Source: Acetobacterium sp.
Lineage (GTDB): Bacteria; Bacillota; Clostridia; Eubacteriales; Eubacteriaceae
Direction: 5' to 3'
Length of the DNA stretch: 64,000 nt
NCBI RefSeq assembly: GCF_030652775.1
Contig: NZ_JAUSPS010000056.1
Span: forward strand, 19,706-83,705
Both the position numbers and the translations under genes were made by a program. The notes under the pieces were generated by a model. It did not search any database. It was not told where the DNA came from and was given only the letters and a program-made list of their open reading frames with translations. Shown one piece after another: positions 27,401 through 35,493 of the stretch (positions within the stretch are counted from its first letter, which is position 1; the number at the start of each line of letters is the position of its first letter).

Positions 27401-27621
27401 TTAAGCTGCTGTTGCAACAGGAAAACCTTGTTTTAATGGAAGTCATTGCCCATCAGCTGAAAGGGATCTTTGAAAAAATGAATGCCGAGGAATTAAAAAA
27501 TCTGGTTTTTAAAATGGAGCTGGAAATCAGAAAAGACCGGGTCGAAAAAATAACTGGGTATTTAAACCAAATTGAAGAAAGCTGGCGGCTGATGCATGCC
27601 GGTAGCGAGTGGGAGAATTGA
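24454..27621 (+). CDS. Large multi-PAS hybrid histidine kinase with receiver and HPt domains
   Basis: 1055 residues, no clear transmembrane helix. Three or four PAS domains cover about 1-535. The second holds a Cys cluster at 197, 200, 205, 211 and 214 (GCVFCTNGGCGYSLNC). Then HisKA with phospho-His560 (ANMSHEIRTPLNG), an HATPase domain with ITDTGIGIA and GGTGLGL, a receiver with Asp850 (DVQMPVMDG), and an HPt-like C-terminus with His1000 (AHQLKG). It therefore contains a full internal His-Asp-His relay and could pass phosphate to the stand-alone receiver that follows after 1 bp. It sits 54 bp after the receptor in the chemosensory operon, suggesting cross-talk between the two systems. Confidence 0.93.
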   Translation: MDEMRQHIEKKDKAWLVSTLNSAGDAIMTCEVDDRLDFANAEALKILGLDLSEILGKPFLDVFKVYRDGHEGLVQLWPREQMDGVLDNIGLPRRSYYLKPDRSKCYLSAHLSPLLSESGDYMGKVVVFRDISKIIETEKEIKKERNNLKIMFDLLPTSMMVVDDDRLINRVNRAFLKTFNLDASQVIGKAFGDALGCVFCTNGGCGYSLNCQFCHFQNTVIGVLENNKMVRDKSIKVNFMNGRNEENRYLNVSVLPIITAKHSEYIVTMEDITEQVYYEKGLKEARESSLAILDSLPVMIYRIDRDHRCDFINQTFKAFMNISRESFLADLRLHMNTTDHSRFIDTLKRFLKEKSNFYMELELLAPNNTYRTFRVMGRPFYDKNQEYAGMIGLFLDIHDERFAEELFIKSQKKYFSLFKYMDSSISYFKALYDGNQKLIDAELVEMNLATEKLFGVKRDAVIGHKLSEMGFLEIEESQGLFNRFQEVLAHGENIHLEEYYMIRLKKWVEGSIYSPEAGYIAVLASDMDSKKKTEIKLKQAIERSEEANRAKSEFLANMSHEIRTPLNGIVGMIDLTALEPLSEEQQDNLRTAKGCVTSLIGIINDILDFAKMEAGKLMINPGSFNLMDLIESTVKAHKKHALEKCLEMTISYENIISNYVIGDSMRIKQIINNILSNAIKFTNVGSVKITVSQEVLPDKIDEIIQKITITDTGIGIAAKDYSMLFKSFTQIDGSYTREYGGTGLGLVITKQLLEMMDGSVTFSSQLGVGSTFSVLLPMFTTKKLGETVTEFCEAVSFSGDRVLLVEDDRVNQLVITKMLESFDATVDVAENGLAGVKAASRKSYDIILMDVQMPVMDGIKATQLIRRLEKKTEPDFTADEVESPLNRKTPIIALTAFALKGDEAIFKASGMDGYLSKPLDRYQMQILLKEYLGKKEKDEIKQLQTMINSFYEKENERIGSGSAGALTVDEKEKRDVDQKIDSLKLLLQQENLVLMEVIAHQLKGIFEKMNAEELKNLVFKMELEIRKDRVEKITGYLNQIEESWRLMHAGSEWEN

Positions 27622-27622
27622 G

Positions 27623-28030
27623 ATGAAACGAATTTTAATCGTCGAAGACGATATGGTCAGCCGGAAATTTTTAATGAAATTTTTAAGCCAATACGGTGAT
27701 TGCGATCTGGTAGTCGATGGTCTGGAAGCCATTGATGCTTATCTTTTGGCTCTCAAAGACGGGTTACCCTATGATCTGATCTGTCTTGATGTGATGATGC
27801 CAAAAATCGATGGTATGCAAGTTTTAAAAACGATCCGGGATCTGGAACGACAGAAGGGCATCCCGGAAAATGAAAAAAGTAAAATTATCATGACCACGGT
27901 GCTGGGGGAAACTCAGATTGTTCAGTCAGCCTTTGATTATGGCTGCAATGCCTATGCATCAAAACCGATTGATATGCCAAAAATGACCGAGGTACTGGGT
28001 AAGATCGGTTTTATTGAAGAGCTGGTTTAG
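27623..28030 (+). CDS. Stand-alone response-regulator receiver protein
   Basis: 135 residues from the ATG at 27623, directly after the stop of the hybrid kinase; an earlier in-frame start lies inside that gene. A single CheY-like receiver: acidic pair VEDD, phospho-Asp in CLDVMMPKIDG, Thr in IIMTTVLGE, and Lys in YASKPID. No output domain. Likely partners are the HPt of the hybrid kinase just upstream and/or CheA, so it may serve as the CheY of this cluster. Confidence 0.9.
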   Translation: MKRILIVEDDMVSRKFLMKFLSQYGDCDLVVDGLEAIDAYLLALKDGLPYDLICLDVMMPKIDGMQVLKTIRDLERQKGIPENEKSKIIMTTVLGETQIVQSAFDYGCNAYASKPIDMPKMTEVLGKIGFIEELV

Positions 28031-28057
28031 CGGGGGGGTGCCACTCTCCACACATAA

Positions 28058-28097
28058 AAAAAAACCGTAATCTCAGACGAGACTGCGGTTTGCTTTT
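28058..28097 (+). terminator. Bidirectional terminator between receiver and bacteriohemerythrin genes
   Basis: AAACCG...TCTC pairs with GAGA...CGGTTT. T-runs flank it on both strands: GCTTTTT on the + strand and ten T on the minus strand. It serves both convergent genes. Confidence 0.85.
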
Positions 28098-28498
28098 TAG
28101 AGGGTTTTAGCGTAGGTGCCGATTTTTTTATCCATGGTGGAAATATGTTTGGTCAGCCAATCAACGATCATCTGATTGGCACTGATGATCAGGGTAATGT
28201 TTCCGCCAGATGCCTGGAAATCCTTTTTAAGTTTTGCTAATTCGGCAATAAAATTTTTATGAAGGGTCTTTTGTTCTTCAATACCAGGGTAGTTAATTTT
28301 TGTCATGTAGGCTTCTTCGTCGCGGAAGTGCTGTTTGGTATAGTCGTCAAGAAAATCAAACAGCTGAGCAATAACTTCCTTGGATTTTCCGGTTTTACCG
28401 GCTTCAAAAAGCTGATCCGCCTTTTCAAACCAGATTTTATGTTGTGAATCAATGTTGTCTACGCCGACTGATAATGCAGGTGTCCATACGATTGCCAT
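28097..28498 (-). CDS. Bacteriohemerythrin
   Basis: 133 residues from the ATG at 28498, which has a GGAG site 7 nt upstream; the ATG at 28504 abuts that site. A di-iron four-helix bundle that binds O2 reversibly. The ligands are visible: DSQHKIWF (His), KQHFRDEEAYM (His, Glu), QKTLHKNF (His), WLTKHISTMD (His, Asp). Length is typical. In anaerobes these proteins often serve O2 sensing or scavenging and are common near chemoreceptors. Here it lies convergent to the chemosensory operon, so aerotaxis or oxygen protection is plausible. Confidence 0.93.
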   Translation of the reverse strand: MAIVWTPALSVGVDNIDSQHKIWFEKADQLFEAGKTGKSKEVIAQLFDFLDDYTKQHFRDEEAYMTKINYPGIEEQKTLHKNFIAELAKLKKDFQASGGNITLIISANQMIVDWLTKHISTMDKKIGTYAKTL

Positions 28499-28710
28499 GT
28501 TCATTCTCCATTCTAAATTAGATTTATTCTATTATAGCTTTTATTATGGCGGATGACAAGCTTAATTTCGATAAAGTATGGGGATTACTTAGCAAATTCA
28601 GTATTTACTTTAGCGATGGGCTGGGGTAAACTATTCTCAGGTTTCACCAATACTTCTGCCCTTTCAGGCCATGAGTGAAGCAATGAAAACAGGATTGAGG
28701 ATGTGGGAAA

Positions 28711-29538
28711 ATGATTCAAATCACCGAAAAAGAATTTGCGATGTTAACGGAGTATATTCACTGCGAATATGGCATCGAGTTAAAAAAAGAAAAGCAACTC
28801 CTGCTCATGGGCCGGCTTCATAAGCTGCTGGTCGAGCTAGGATTTGATAGCTTTACCGACTATTATCATTATTTGATTTCAGATACGACCGGGGAAGCCA
28901 GTTCGGTGCTGATCGATAAGGTTTCGACCAACCATACTTTTTTTATGCGGGAGCCCGAGCATTTTGATTATTTCAAAAATACGGTTTTGCCATACCTCAA
29001 GAAAAAGAAGGAACAAGAGAACAATCGCGATATCCGCTTGTGGTGTGCGGCCAGTTCCACTGGCGAGGAACCCTACACCCTGGCGATGATTATGGCCGAG
29101 TATTTCGGAGCCGACGCTCATCATTGGGACAAAAAGCTGCTGGCTACAGATATCTCAAATAAGGTTCTGGATACCGCTAAGAAGGGTATTTATGACAAGG
29201 AGCGGATTCAAGCTCTGCCCCCCAACTGGAAACTGCGATATTTCAAGAACTTTGATAGCAGCCAGATGGTGGTGGTGGATGAGATCAAGAAAGAGGTGAT
29301 TTATCGCCGCTTTAATCTGATGACGCCCACCTTTGTATTTAAGAAAAAGTTCGATGTCATTTTCTGCCGCAACGTGATGATTTACTTTGATCAGGCCACC
29401 AAGGATCGACTGGTGGAAAAAATGTATAATTACACCGAACCAGGGGGGTATCTGTTTATTGGTCATGCAGAATCCCTTAATCTGAAACAGACAAACTATA
29501 AATTTATTATGCCAGCTGTCTATCAGAAGCCAATTTAA
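28711..29538 (+). CDS. cheR: Chemoreceptor methyltransferase CheR
   Basis: 275 residues. Methylates glutamates of chemoreceptors with SAM. An N-terminal helical domain (about 1-75) is followed by the methylase domain with NHTFFMREPEHF, WCAASSTGEEPYTLAM (SAM loop), LLATDIS and FCRNVMIYFD. Complete and of normal length. It belongs with cheA-cheW-receptor upstream although bacteriohemerythrin intervenes on the other strand. No cheB methylesterase is seen in the window, so how methylation is reversed is open. The next gene starts 57 bp later and carries a domain otherwise found in CheB-CheR fusions. Confidence 0.95.
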   Translation: MIQITEKEFAMLTEYIHCEYGIELKKEKQLLLMGRLHKLLVELGFDSFTDYYHYLISDTTGEASSVLIDKVSTNHTFFMREPEHFDYFKNTVLPYLKKKKEQENNRDIRLWCAASSTGEEPYTLAMIMAEYFGADAHHWDKKLLATDISNKVLDTAKKGIYDKERIQALPPNWKLRYFKNFDSSQMVVVDEIKKEVIYRRFNLMTPTFVFKKKFDVIFCRNVMIYFDQATKDRLVEKMYNYTEPGGYLFIGHAESLNLKQTNYKFIMPAVYQKPI

Positions 29539-29595
29539 GGTGCCTGATATCATTTGGTGGGTGCAAAGAGATACAAAGATATGGAGGAATCGGTT

Positions 29596-31254
29596 ATGAA
29601 ACAACAGAATATAACAGCAGCAGGGGATTGGACTAAAAAGCAATATCGGCTAGTCGATCGTTTTTTACCCTTGTCTGGAGCGCCGCTGGAGTGGCCGCTC
29701 TTGTTAACCATTATCCGGAGGGTTGCCCCTCAAAAGAAGAGCGTTGCAGAGCTGACCCGGGAGGCACTGTTAAAAGAATATGCCCCGGCGGGGGTGTTGG
29801 TAGATCACCTGGGAAATATTTGCTATGTTCATGGACATACCGGATTGTTTCTGGAACCGGCTCAGGGTTATTACGGGTTAAGTAACGTCTTAAAAATGGC
29901 TCGCAAGAAATTGCGCCGAGATTTAAATACCACCCTGTATAAGGCTGTTACCACGCAGTTAGCGGGGGAGTCCCCATTACTGTCAGTGAAACGAAACGGC
30001 GAAACCATCAACCTTAAAATCAGGGTGGTTCCGCTGCTGAAGAAAGCGTCAATGGATCAGGATTTTTATCTGATTATCTTTGATCAGCGACCCGATCAAA
30101 AAGCGCAACCGGTATTAACCGACAGCATTGCCGAAAGCATCAACCCATTACCTGTCAACCGTGAACTGATGCGAATCAATCACGTTATTGAAACAAAAGA
30201 AATGGAATTGTCAAGTTTAAACAACGAGTTGGAAACCACCCGACGAGAACTGGAAATTTCCAGAGATAAATTAAATGTGGTAAAGGCGAATATCCAGGCA
30301 TCGGAAACGGAATTGCTGACCCTCTGCGAAAAAGTTGATGAATCCAAAGATGCGCTGCAGATTCTCAGCGCTGAGTTATTCGACGCTCGAAGTGAACTTG
30401 AAGCCAACCAGCCCGTTGCCGAAATCATAACCCCGGAACTAAATCCTGTCCGCGAAGAACTGGCCACCTTAAAAAACGAGTTCATCTTGATGAACCAGAC
30501 GCTGGATGATAAAAAAGAGGTTTTGGGAAAATTGGATGCGACCCCTAATACCACCGCCGACTGGCCATTAGCCGTTGATCTGAAAGCGGTTGGCGAGCCT
30601 GAAAAAGAACTGCTTTTTAACAATGCTGCGGAATTTCAGGCGGCGGCAAATCACGGATACCGCCATGACAATGAGATAAAATCAGTGCATATTCCTGAGG
30701 GCGTTGAGGTTGTCAAGCGAAGCATGTTTTATAAGTGCACCCAATTGGAAACGGTAACCTTTCCCAGTACCCTGAAAGCCATTGAAGATTTTGCCTTCTA
30801 CGGTTGCGAAGCCTTGAAACAAATCGACCTGAACCGATGCAAAGTGCTGGAAGTTATTGGCACCTCGGCCTTTGAAGGCTGTAAATCGATGGCTGGACTG
30901 GTAATTCCGGATGCTGTGATCGCAATTGAAGAGGCGGCATTTTTGGGTTGCCAAGGGCTCGAAACAGTGGAATTTCCCGGTGACAGTCAATTGGAAGTCT
31001 TAGGCAGTCATGCGTTTAAGGATTGCGAAAAAATAAAATCAATCATCCTGCCAGAGCAGTTAAAGCACATCGGCATCAGCTGTTTCTACAGCTGTAAAAA
31101 GCTGTTTGAGATTCACCTGCCCAGAGAATTGGAGACGGTCGGGGAATATGCCTTCTTTGGCTGTAACGCCTTGGAAAAAATCAATTTACCTAATAAAAAA
31201 ATAGTTAAGCAACCGGGATTTTCAATCGGATTTCCAGAAGGCGTCAAAATCTAG
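29596..31254 (+). CDS. PAS/coiled-coil/leucine-rich-repeat protein related to CheB-CheR fusions
   Basis: 552 residues from the ATG at 29596, which follows GGAGG; a longer frame has no good site. Residues about 40-165 match the linker/PAS region of CheB-CheR fusion proteins: AELTREALLKEYAPAGVLVD, GHTGLFLEPAQG, LKMARKKLRRDLNTTLYKA and a closing FYLIIFDQRP. Then a coiled coil (about 180-285, METKEMELSSLNNELETTRR and onward), also usual after that domain, and from about 345 five or six BspA-type leucine-rich repeats (VTFPSTLKAIEDFAFYGCEA). No CheB or CheR catalytic part remains. It lies directly after a separate cheR. I infer a scaffold or adaptor for the chemosensory array. Confidence 0.75.
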   Translation: MKQQNITAAGDWTKKQYRLVDRFLPLSGAPLEWPLLLTIIRRVAPQKKSVAELTREALLKEYAPAGVLVDHLGNICYVHGHTGLFLEPAQGYYGLSNVLKMARKKLRRDLNTTLYKAVTTQLAGESPLLSVKRNGETINLKIRVVPLLKKASMDQDFYLIIFDQRPDQKAQPVLTDSIAESINPLPVNRELMRINHVIETKEMELSSLNNELETTRRELEISRDKLNVVKANIQASETELLTLCEKVDESKDALQILSAELFDARSELEANQPVAEIITPELNPVREELATLKNEFILMNQTLDDKKEVLGKLDATPNTTADWPLAVDLKAVGEPEKELLFNNAAEFQAAANHGYRHDNEIKSVHIPEGVEVVKRSMFYKCTQLETVTFPSTLKAIEDFAFYGCEALKQIDLNRCKVLEVIGTSAFEGCKSMAGLVIPDAVIAIEEAAFLGCQGLETVEFPGDSQLEVLGSHAFKDCEKIKSIILPEQLKHIGISCFYSCKKLFEIHLPRELETVGEYAFFGCNALEKINLPNKKIVKQPGFSIGFPEGVKI

Positions 31255-31477
31255 GTGGATAAAAAATCAGCTGAACTGCATGATAATTGACAAAAGTTAA
31301 AAAATTCAGCCGTTCGACAGATAATTTAGCCAAGGCGATATGCGGTTAAATAAATTACCGGAGAAAAAAGTAGAATCTTAACTACGGAAATGTTACAATG
31401 TACAGTGTGTTCTGGGATAATTAGGAATACATTTTGATTGAATCTAAGATTAAAATAATTTTGGAGGTTGAGGCTTA

Positions 31478-32470
31478 GTGAGTAAAAATATGAGCGTGGT
31501 TAATATTGAAACAATTAATGAAGATAATAGAAAAAAAATAGAAGAACAGTCATTTGAAGAGGCTGTCCTAGCTTTGACTGAAAAATTGGAGTTAGCAAAT
31601 AGTCTGCTGAAGACGATTCTTGAAACAACCCATGAATTTCTAGTTTTTGGACTGGATCGGGAATACCGTTACCTGAGCTTCAATAATCGCCATAAAGCCA
31701 TGGCGAAAGAGCAATGGGGCGTTAATATTGCCATCGGAACCCGGATTCTGGATATCATTGATAGTAATGAAGAACGTGAGAACTTACGGGGTTTTTTTGA
31801 CCGGGTGCTGGCCGGAGAGCAGTTTTCTTCCCTTGAAGAATACGAAAGCGAGAACGGCAATGTGGTGGTGGGAAAAAACCATTGGGCGCCGATCAAAAAA
31901 AGCAATGGCGAAATCATCGGCCTTGTCTGCTTTATTCAGGACGTGACCGAGAATAAGAATTTTATTAAAGATATGTTAAAAGAGAAAAACAGCCTCGATC
32001 AGAACATGGAATCATTGTCTTTTTACGACCAGCTGACCGGGGTTTATAATCGCCGATTTTATGAAAAAGAACTGGAACGCATGGATGAAGAGCAATATTA
32101 TCCATTATCCATCATTTTCATGAATATCAACGGCATGTCCAAGATCAATAACGAGTATGGGCATGCAGTCGGCGATATTCTAATGCGAAAAGCTGTTCAG
32201 GTTCTCAAATATGGGGTTCGGGGCGATGATGTTGTGGCTCGCTACGAAGGCGACGAATTTGTTATTCTGATGCCCAGAACTGAAGGTGCCAAGGTTGAAC
32301 GGGCTTTGGAACGGTTTAAAAAGAATATGGATGAGGTCAAGGTTCAATCGATTAAATTATCAGTCTCTTTCGGATTCTATACCAAGTATGACGAAATGGA
32401 TAAAACTGACGATGTTATCAAAACGGCGCAGCGGCAGCTGGAACGACAAAAAGAAATAGACGACATTTAG
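31478..32470 (+). CDS. PAS-GGDEF protein with an altered EGDEF signature
   Basis: 330 residues from a GTG start with GGAGG upstream. A short helical lead, a PAS domain (about 45-165), then a GGDEF domain (about 180-330) that starts YDQLTGVYNRRFYEKEL. The signature is RYEGDEF, with Glu in place of the first Gly. The Asp/Glu metal ligands remain, but FMNINGMSKINNEYGH departs from the usual D-N/D-x-F-K-x-I-N pattern. It may be a weak cyclase or a c-di-GMP/GTP-binding effector. It closes the chemosensory block and could connect it to c-di-GMP. Confidence 0.85.
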   Translation: MSKNMSVVNIETINEDNRKKIEEQSFEEAVLALTEKLELANSLLKTILETTHEFLVFGLDREYRYLSFNNRHKAMAKEQWGVNIAIGTRILDIIDSNEERENLRGFFDRVLAGEQFSSLEEYESENGNVVVGKNHWAPIKKSNGEIIGLVCFIQDVTENKNFIKDMLKEKNSLDQNMESLSFYDQLTGVYNRRFYEKELERMDEEQYYPLSIIFMNINGMSKINNEYGHAVGDILMRKAVQVLKYGVRGDDVVARYEGDEFVILMPRTEGAKVERALERFKKNMDEVKVQSIKLSVSFGFYTKYDEMDKTDDVIKTAQRQLERQKEIDDI

Positions 32471-32569
32471 TCACTCAAGCAATCGATTCAAGAAAAGCTA
32501 TTTGATATTAAAAAATCAAGTGTTCAAATTCAACCTCTGATAAATAAGATTTAACAATTCTTTATCTTT

Positions 32570-32603
32570 GCGTGCGTTGCCCTGGTGCTGACGCACGCTT
32601 TTT
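32570..32603 (+). terminator. Terminator after the EGDEF gene
   Basis: GCGTGCGT (32570-32577) pairs with ACGCACGC (32591-32598) around a 13-nt loop, followed by TTTTTATTTT. Confidence 0.85.
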
Positions 32604-32665
32604 ATTTTGGAAAAAGAGGGTATAATTCTTTGTTGCGAAAAAACATGGTTATTTGGTAGCATATA

Positions 32666-32694
32666 TTGATTATTTTGCATCGTACTGTTAAAAT
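32666..32694 (+). promoter_or_regulatory. Promoter of the XRE regulator gene
   Basis: TTGATT (32666-32671), 17-bp spacer, TAAAAT (32689-32694). A second -10-like TATAAT lies near 32620, just after the terminator. Confidence 0.55.
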
Positions 32695-32799
32695 AATAGC
32701 AATAAACAGAAGAGTATGTCGGTAAGGTAACAGGGCGACTGGCATCGCATCGAAAAAACAATCCTAACGAACAACCGTAACAAAAGAGGGAGGGATAAA

Positions 32800-34080
32800 A
32801 TGGGTCAGGAAATCGGCAATGTACTAAAAGACATGATTAAAGAAAAAAACATGACAATTTTTTCACTCGCTAAAGAGGTAGGCGTGGATCGCTCAACCTT
32901 CCAGCATTTTCTGTCAGGTAAACGCAAAATGAATTTAGAAGATCTGCGAAAAATAATGCTCACCCTAAACCTGACTAAAGATAAAAAAAAGCAGTTGTAT
33001 ACGCTCTATGAAAATGAATATGATGATCGGGAAGTATTAAAAAACAGCCAGGATATTTTTGCTCTTTTTGGTGAAATCTGCAATCAGGTTAATCCCGAAA
33101 AAAACTGGGTGGAAACCGAAGAATATTTGGTAAAAAATCAGTTGACTTCCGACAAAGCCCGCATCATTAAGGGTCAGGTTAAAATTGAGGGGATCATCCG
33201 CAGCTGTTTTATGGAAGAAATGGGCAAACGTGAAAATTCCCATATCATCATGTCCATCAATTTCAAGCATCATTTCCTTTATGATCTGATTATGCGGGTC
33301 AATGGTCAAAACCAGGGCGGAAAAATTCAAAATATTATTCCATTGGTCAATAAGAAAAAGCTGGGAAATAATCTGGACATCCTGAAAACAGTTCTGTCAT
33401 TAAAAAGTCTGGATAATATTGAATATGAACCCTATTATTTCTACTCGGGGACTAAAATATATGACGATATTAGCATTATTGTCCCCAATTATTTTATCAC
33501 CTCAAAGCATGTGATCACCATTGATCGAGATTTTGAAAGTGCCATTATTTATGAAGATCCGGAAATACTCGACTACTACCGCGAAAAATCCCAATCCATT
33601 CTCAGTAAATGTGCCTTATTTGTCGAAAAAGCGCCGCAAACTTGGCTCAATGATACCCTACCTTCGTTTGAAAAAATCAAAAAAAATAATATTATCGAAA
33701 AATACATTGCCTTTGATCAACTCGACAGTCTCCTTAATTTTAATACCAGTGCGGAGGATAAAGCTACCGTCTCCGGCCAGTCGCTGGAAAAAGCTGGTGT
33801 TCGCATTTCTGACATTTTTGTGCTGAGAGATGGACTGATCACCTGTGCCAAAAATTTATGTGTCCGATATCTGGTCAATGAAGAACGGGTTGAATTTATC
33901 TTGGTCAATGAGACTAACCATCTGATGATGAAGCTGACCATAAAGGAAATTGGCATCGTGATTGTGTTTAGGGAATTTTTCAATTACCTGCCGAACAGTA
34001 TTCATGTCTGTTCACCTGAAGAAATTAAAAACGGCTTGCGTAACATCCAAAGTGTCACCGAGGGGATTAATAATATATAA
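32800..34080 (+). CDS. XRE-family regulator with a large unknown C-terminal domain
   Basis: 426 residues. Residues about 8-62 form a lambda-repressor-like helix-turn-helix (MTIFSLAKEVGVDRSTFQHFLSG). The remaining 360 residues do not match a family I recognise; they alternate helices and strands and look like a ligand- or protein-binding module rather than an enzyme, with no catalytic motif. Strong GAGGGAGG site. It has its own promoter and a 66-bp gap to the padR gene. The target genes are unknown. Confidence 0.8.
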   Translation: MGQEIGNVLKDMIKEKNMTIFSLAKEVGVDRSTFQHFLSGKRKMNLEDLRKIMLTLNLTKDKKKQLYTLYENEYDDREVLKNSQDIFALFGEICNQVNPEKNWVETEEYLVKNQLTSDKARIIKGQVKIEGIIRSCFMEEMGKRENSHIIMSINFKHHFLYDLIMRVNGQNQGGKIQNIIPLVNKKKLGNNLDILKTVLSLKSLDNIEYEPYYFYSGTKIYDDISIIVPNYFITSKHVITIDRDFESAIIYEDPEILDYYREKSQSILSKCALFVEKAPQTWLNDTLPSFEKIKKNNIIEKYIAFDQLDSLLNFNTSAEDKATVSGQSLEKAGVRISDIFVLRDGLITCAKNLCVRYLVNEERVEFILVNETNHLMMKLTIKEIGIVIVFREFFNYLPNSIHVCSPEEIKNGLRNIQSVTEGINNI

Positions 34081-34087
34081 ATGAAGC

Positions 34088-34133
34088 TTGACAAAAGGCC
34101 ATAAACAATGTAGAATACTCAACGTAGAGTATT
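34088..34133 (+). promoter_or_regulatory. padR promoter with PadR operator
   Basis: TTGACA (34088-34093), 17-bp spacer, TAGAAT (34111-34116). Overlapping the -10 box is a perfect inverted repeat, AATACTC (34114-34120) and GAGTATT (34127-34133), with spacer AACGTA. The same half-sites and a similar spacer recur before the ABC exporter genes, so it is very likely the autoregulatory operator. Confidence 0.85.
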
Positions 34134-34146
34134 GGAGGTGGACAAT

Positions 34147-34695
34147 TTGACACGTGTGCTTGTCCTGGGTCTTCTTGATGTACAACCCATGTCCGGCTAT
34201 GATATTCAGCAGATGCTGCGAATATCCGATGCGGAACGTTGGGGTGGTGTGCTCATCGGCTCCATTTATCATGCCTTAAAAAAAATGGAAAAGGAAGGTC
34301 TGGTTGTTGTTGACAGCATCGAACAAACCGGACACCGGCAAAAGGCGATATATAAAATAACCACGATGGGAACAGAACACTTAAGCCAATTGGTAGGCGA
34401 ATCACTGGAGAACTCATCTGTTAATTATCCCTCGACCCTGTATTCCGGGCTGTCTTTTATAGAAAAAGTATCTCCGGAAAAAGCTTTAACGGCGTTGAAT
34501 AATCAATTAGTGGCGCTGGAAAAAGAATACCAGGCGCTTGAGAGTGGCTTCCGTCTCAAAGATATCGCCATGCACCAGAATATCCCACCGATGACAAAAC
34601 TGATCTTTGACAATATGTATGCGATTGTCAATCAGCAAAGAGCCTTTATTGAAAATGCCATAAAACTATTGGAATCACAGCAATCTAACCGTTAA
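34147..34695 (+). CDS. PadR-family transcriptional regulator
   Basis: 182 residues from a TTG start at 34147, chosen because GGAGGTG lies 6 nt upstream. A PadR winged helix at the N-terminus (VLGLLDVQPMSGYDIQQML ... GSIYHALKKMEKEGLV) and a helical C-terminal dimerisation domain with a coiled-coil-like EKEYQALES region, as in PadR subfamily 2. The operator pattern at its own promoter and before the ABC genes 90 bp downstream says it represses itself and the exporter. The inducer is probably a compound moved by that exporter; this is inference. Confidence 0.92.
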   Translation: MTRVLVLGLLDVQPMSGYDIQQMLRISDAERWGGVLIGSIYHALKKMEKEGLVVVDSIEQTGHRQKAIYKITTMGTEHLSQLVGESLENSSVNYPSTLYSGLSFIEKVSPEKALTALNNQLVALEKEYQALESGFRLKDIAMHQNIPPMTKLIFDNMYAIVNQQRAFIENAIKLLESQQSNR

Positions 34696-34734
34696 TAACT
34701 TCTCCCTCAGTCATGGGGGAGAAAAAAATAACCA

Positions 34735-34754
34735 TATACTCAACGATGAGTATA
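34735..34754 (+). promoter_or_regulatory. Second PadR operator, upstream of the ABC exporter
   Basis: TATACTC (34735-34741) and GAGTATA (34748-34754) with spacer AACGAT, almost the same as the operator at 34114-34133. A hairpin without a T-run (TTCTCCC...GGGGAGAA) lies just before it. Confidence 0.8.
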
Positions 34755-34785
34755 CAAAGATAAACAAGGGGAAAAGGAGAGCAAG

Positions 34786-35484
34786 ATGAATTTAATTGAA
34801 GGAAAAAAACTGGTCAAGAATTTTAAGAACAAACAGGTCATTCAGGGGATTGATTTCGAAATCAGGCAGGGTGAGATCCTGGCCCTGATTGGCCCCAATG
34901 GGGTGGGAAAATCGACCACCATCGCAATGCTGCTGGGGATATTAACGCCAGATGCGGGTTCAATTTCTTATTGGCGGACTGATTATAAAGATCATATCGG
35001 TGCCCAACTCCAGAGCACCCCGTTCTTCGAAGGCTATTCGGCCAAAGAAAATCTCAAACTATTCGGAGCCTTATATCACACCAATCTCAGTGACGAGGCG
35101 ATTGAAAAAAAGCTGACTGATTGCCATTTAGAGAATGCCGGTAAGACCCCGGCTGTTAAGCTGTCGATCGGTCAGCAGAAACGGCTGGCCATCGGCGTGA
35201 CCACTGTTCATCATCCCGAGTTGGTGATACTGGACGAGCCGACGGCCGGTTTGGATCCCCGTTCCCGCCACGAAATCAAGGAAATGATTGATGGCCTGGC
35301 CAAAAACAATCAGACCGTACTGTTTTCCTCCCATGATATGGAGGAAGTGGAAAAATTGGCCGATCGCCTGATTTTCATGAACCATGGAAAAATAATGGAT
35401 CAGGGAAGTCCGGGAGAGCTGATTGAAAAACATCAGGTTGAAAGTTTGGAAATGCTCTATTTGAAACTCACTGAAAAAAATTAA
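34786..35484 (+). CDS. ABC transporter ATP-binding protein
   Basis: 232 residues. Walker A GPNGVGKST, signature LSIGQQKR (usual LSGGQ, here Ile for the first Gly), Walker B LVILDEPTAGLDP, and the H-loop in FSSHDMEE. It energises an ABC-2 type exporter with the permease encoded 9 bp downstream. This pairing with a PadR regulator is common for drug, peptide or bacteriocin exporters. The PadR operator lies about 30 bp before the start. Substrate unknown. Confidence 0.94.
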   Translation: MNLIEGKKLVKNFKNKQVIQGIDFEIRQGEILALIGPNGVGKSTTIAMLLGILTPDAGSISYWRTDYKDHIGAQLQSTPFFEGYSAKENLKLFGALYHTNLSDEAIEKKLTDCHLENAGKTPAVKLSIGQQKRLAIGVTTVHHPELVILDEPTAGLDPRSRHEIKEMIDGLAKNNQTVLFSSHDMEEVEKLADRLIFMNHGKIMDQGSPGELIEKHQVESLEMLYLKLTEKN

Positions 35485-35493
35485 GGAGAAAAA

